A stretch of DNA of 24,722 bases from CAZUGA01 sp964619885 (GTDB lineage: Bacteria > Pseudomonadota > Gammaproteobacteria > Methylococcales > UBA1147), in NCBI GenBank assembly GCA_964619885.1, contig CAZUGA010000057.1, forward strand, positions 1-24,722. Direction: 5' to 3'. The translations under genes were made by a program, and so were the position numbers. Below the pieces are notes generated by a model that did not search any database, was not told where the DNA came from, and was given only the letters and a program-made list of their open reading frames with translations. This document shows, one piece after another, positions 23,690 to 24,722 of the stretch. Every line of letters starts with the position of its first letter. Position 1 is the first letter of the stretch.

Positions 23690-23837
23690 GCGGGTGGGCA
23701 GGCCAAGATGATCAAGAATCCTGGCCAAGACCCTGGGTTCCTGGATGGCAGCGATGATTTTCAATTCGCCTCCACAGTGAGGGCAGTGTTCGATGTCGAT
23801 ATCGAAGACCCGATTCGAAAACCATTCCTTTGTTTTC

Positions 23838-23890
23838 GCCCTTCGGGCCGGCATGTGCCGTTCAAAACCCGCTCCCGGCGATTTTGTCAA
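23838..23890 (+). repeat. Multi-hairpin palindromic repeat, copy B
   Basis: GCCC-TTC-GGGC (23838-23848), CGGC-ATGT-GCCG (23849-23860), then AAAACCCGCTCCCGGCGATTTT, a degraded version of the last hairpin. It aligns with copy A at equal spacing over the first two stems. The second stem has different bases but remains fully paired. Confidence 0.55.
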
Positions 23891-24506
23891 GCGGTGACAT
23901 CACGATAGGGGGGGTCCGTCCCGATAAGAGCTCTTCAGCTGCAACATGAAATCGCCGGCGCTGTTTCGTTTAAGTCGTCCGTTGGCAATCGCCGGTCGGG
24001 TGATATAGCGACACAACCGTTCCAGTTTGTTGCGTTGATTCATCGCGCAGCGTACCTCGGCATGCCGGCTAAAACCTTCCGCATTGACACAGCATTTTGA
24101 GGGTTGTAGCGATTCCTGTCTCTTTGCGTTCGGGACGGTTTTCATGGTCAGTACTTTTGCCCTGCTCGGGGACCCAATGCAATGCGGTAAGGACAAGCCG
24201 CAGATTGCAGAGGAGCCAAAGCGGTGTTCGGTTCAATCTCAGCCATGTAAGTTATCCCCGCCTCCTCAATAAGGTCACCTTTTCGCGTTAATAAGCTGAT
24301 GAAATACAATCCCTGTATTTCACCCTGCGGGTCGCTTCGCGGTCCTAATTTGCTCCGGGCAAAATAGTCTTGATGCGTTTTATTATCCGGCTGAGTCAGG
24401 TCTGCAACTGCTCGTGGATCGGTGTCGGTACGGGTTGAAATACCGGCTCCCCGTCAATCCGATAAACGCCATCAAAAAACAGACAATGCAGATGAATGTT
24501 GAGATT

Positions 24507-24584
24507 ATTCCGGGCTATCCCTGCCCTTCACCCCATTGGGGCCAGCCTTCGGCTGTTCAAAATCGCTCCTGACGATTTTGTAGC
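24507..24584 (+). repeat. Multi-hairpin palindromic repeat, copy C
   Basis: About 78 bp inserted cleanly within the IS91 transposase frame. Hairpins: GGGC/GCCC (24512-24526), CCCC-ATT-GGGG (24531-24541), CAGCC-TTC-GGCTG (24543-24555), AAAATCG-CTCCTGA-CGATTTT (24559-24579). Transposase codons resume on both sides, which helps define the element's length. Confidence 0.7.
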
Positions 24585-24722
24585 CGCAGAACCAAACCGC
24601 TGGATGACGGTAACGGCGCCGGTCTGCGCCTCGGTGCGTTTCAATCCGGCGTGTTGAATCAGAAAAGTTGAAATGGCGCGGTGAATCACCTGTAATACCG
24701 GCGAGAGCAGGTGCGGATGGCT

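Larger units (their letters stand above)
23618..24722 (-). pseudogene. IS91-family transposase, decayed, 5' end outside window
   Basis: Minus-strand pieces in family order. 24722-24585: HRAISTFLIQHAGLKRTEAQ, TGAVTVIQRFGSA. 24506 to about 24395: NLNIHLHCLFFDGVYRIDGE. Stops and frame changes follow. 24180 to about 23906: LTMKTVPNAKRQ, CCVNAEGFSRHAEVRCAMNQ, LERLCRYITRPAIANGRLKR and LQLKSSYRDG. 23880-23690: the zinc-ribbon end FDIDIEHCPHCGGELKIIAA, ILDHLGLPTR. IS91 transposases are HUH rolling-circle enzymes of about 400-500 residues. This copy carries repeat copy C between GSA and NLN, and repeat copy B where about 70 residues after the SPL codons are missing. It is certainly inactive; the 5' end is beyond the window. 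Confidence 0.85.

Noticed and set aside
1..24722. CRISPR array, tRNA or rRNA genes
   Set aside because: No regularly spaced repeats and no recognisable tRNA or rRNA sequence was seen on either strand.

Overview
The window looks like a chromosomal segment of a Gram-negative proteobacterium, most likely a gammaproteobacterium of moderate GC. The reasons are an outer-membrane porin ending in phenylalanine, sigma-54 and Pho-box promoters, long PstC and PstA proteins with periplasmic insertions, and IS110, IS91 and RAYT relics. A methanotroph-like host is possible but is only a guess. All family names come from reading the sequence; no database was searched.

Layout. 1-812: a decayed IS110-family transposase on the minus strand. 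813-1606: no convincing gene. 1652-3934 (minus): a secreted beta-propeller/phytase-like esterase protein ending in a clear hairpin. 4097-4381 (minus): a small two-helix membrane protein. 4675-5268 (minus): NasT, an ANTAR antitermination regulator. 5269-6117: a long control region. 6118-12223 (plus): an outer-membrane porin, then a nitrate (or cyanate) ABC transporter made of NrtA, NrtB and a double ATPase. 12942-13772: a formate/nitrite-family channel with its own sigma-54 promoter. 14073-14513: cyanase. 14672-16423: a fused PP2C phosphatase/Ser-Thr kinase. 16688-17186: RAYT and IS91 debris with a palindromic repeat. 17497-23250: pstS, pstC, pstA, pstB and phoU behind a Pho box. 23618-24722: a second, larger IS91 relic with two more copies of the repeat.

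How it works together. The nitrogen block appears to be under two-step control. A sigma-54 promoter with a possible upstream NtrC site would respond to nitrogen shortage. The leader RNA then carries a two-hairpin ANTAR target whose second hairpin overlaps an intrinsic terminator, so NasT should let transcription into the porin-transporter operon when its ligand signal is present. A third hairpin with the same AACGGC loop lies at the predicted 5' end of the transcript. The phosphate block is a standard Pst-PhoU system with hairpins between pstS and pstC.

Most notable observations: a perfect 427-bp tandem duplication that frameshifts nrtA and whose collapse restores a 471-residue protein; the three-hairpin leader of the nitrate operon; and a short repeat of covarying hairpins found three times within or beside IS91/RAYT relics that flank the pst operon.
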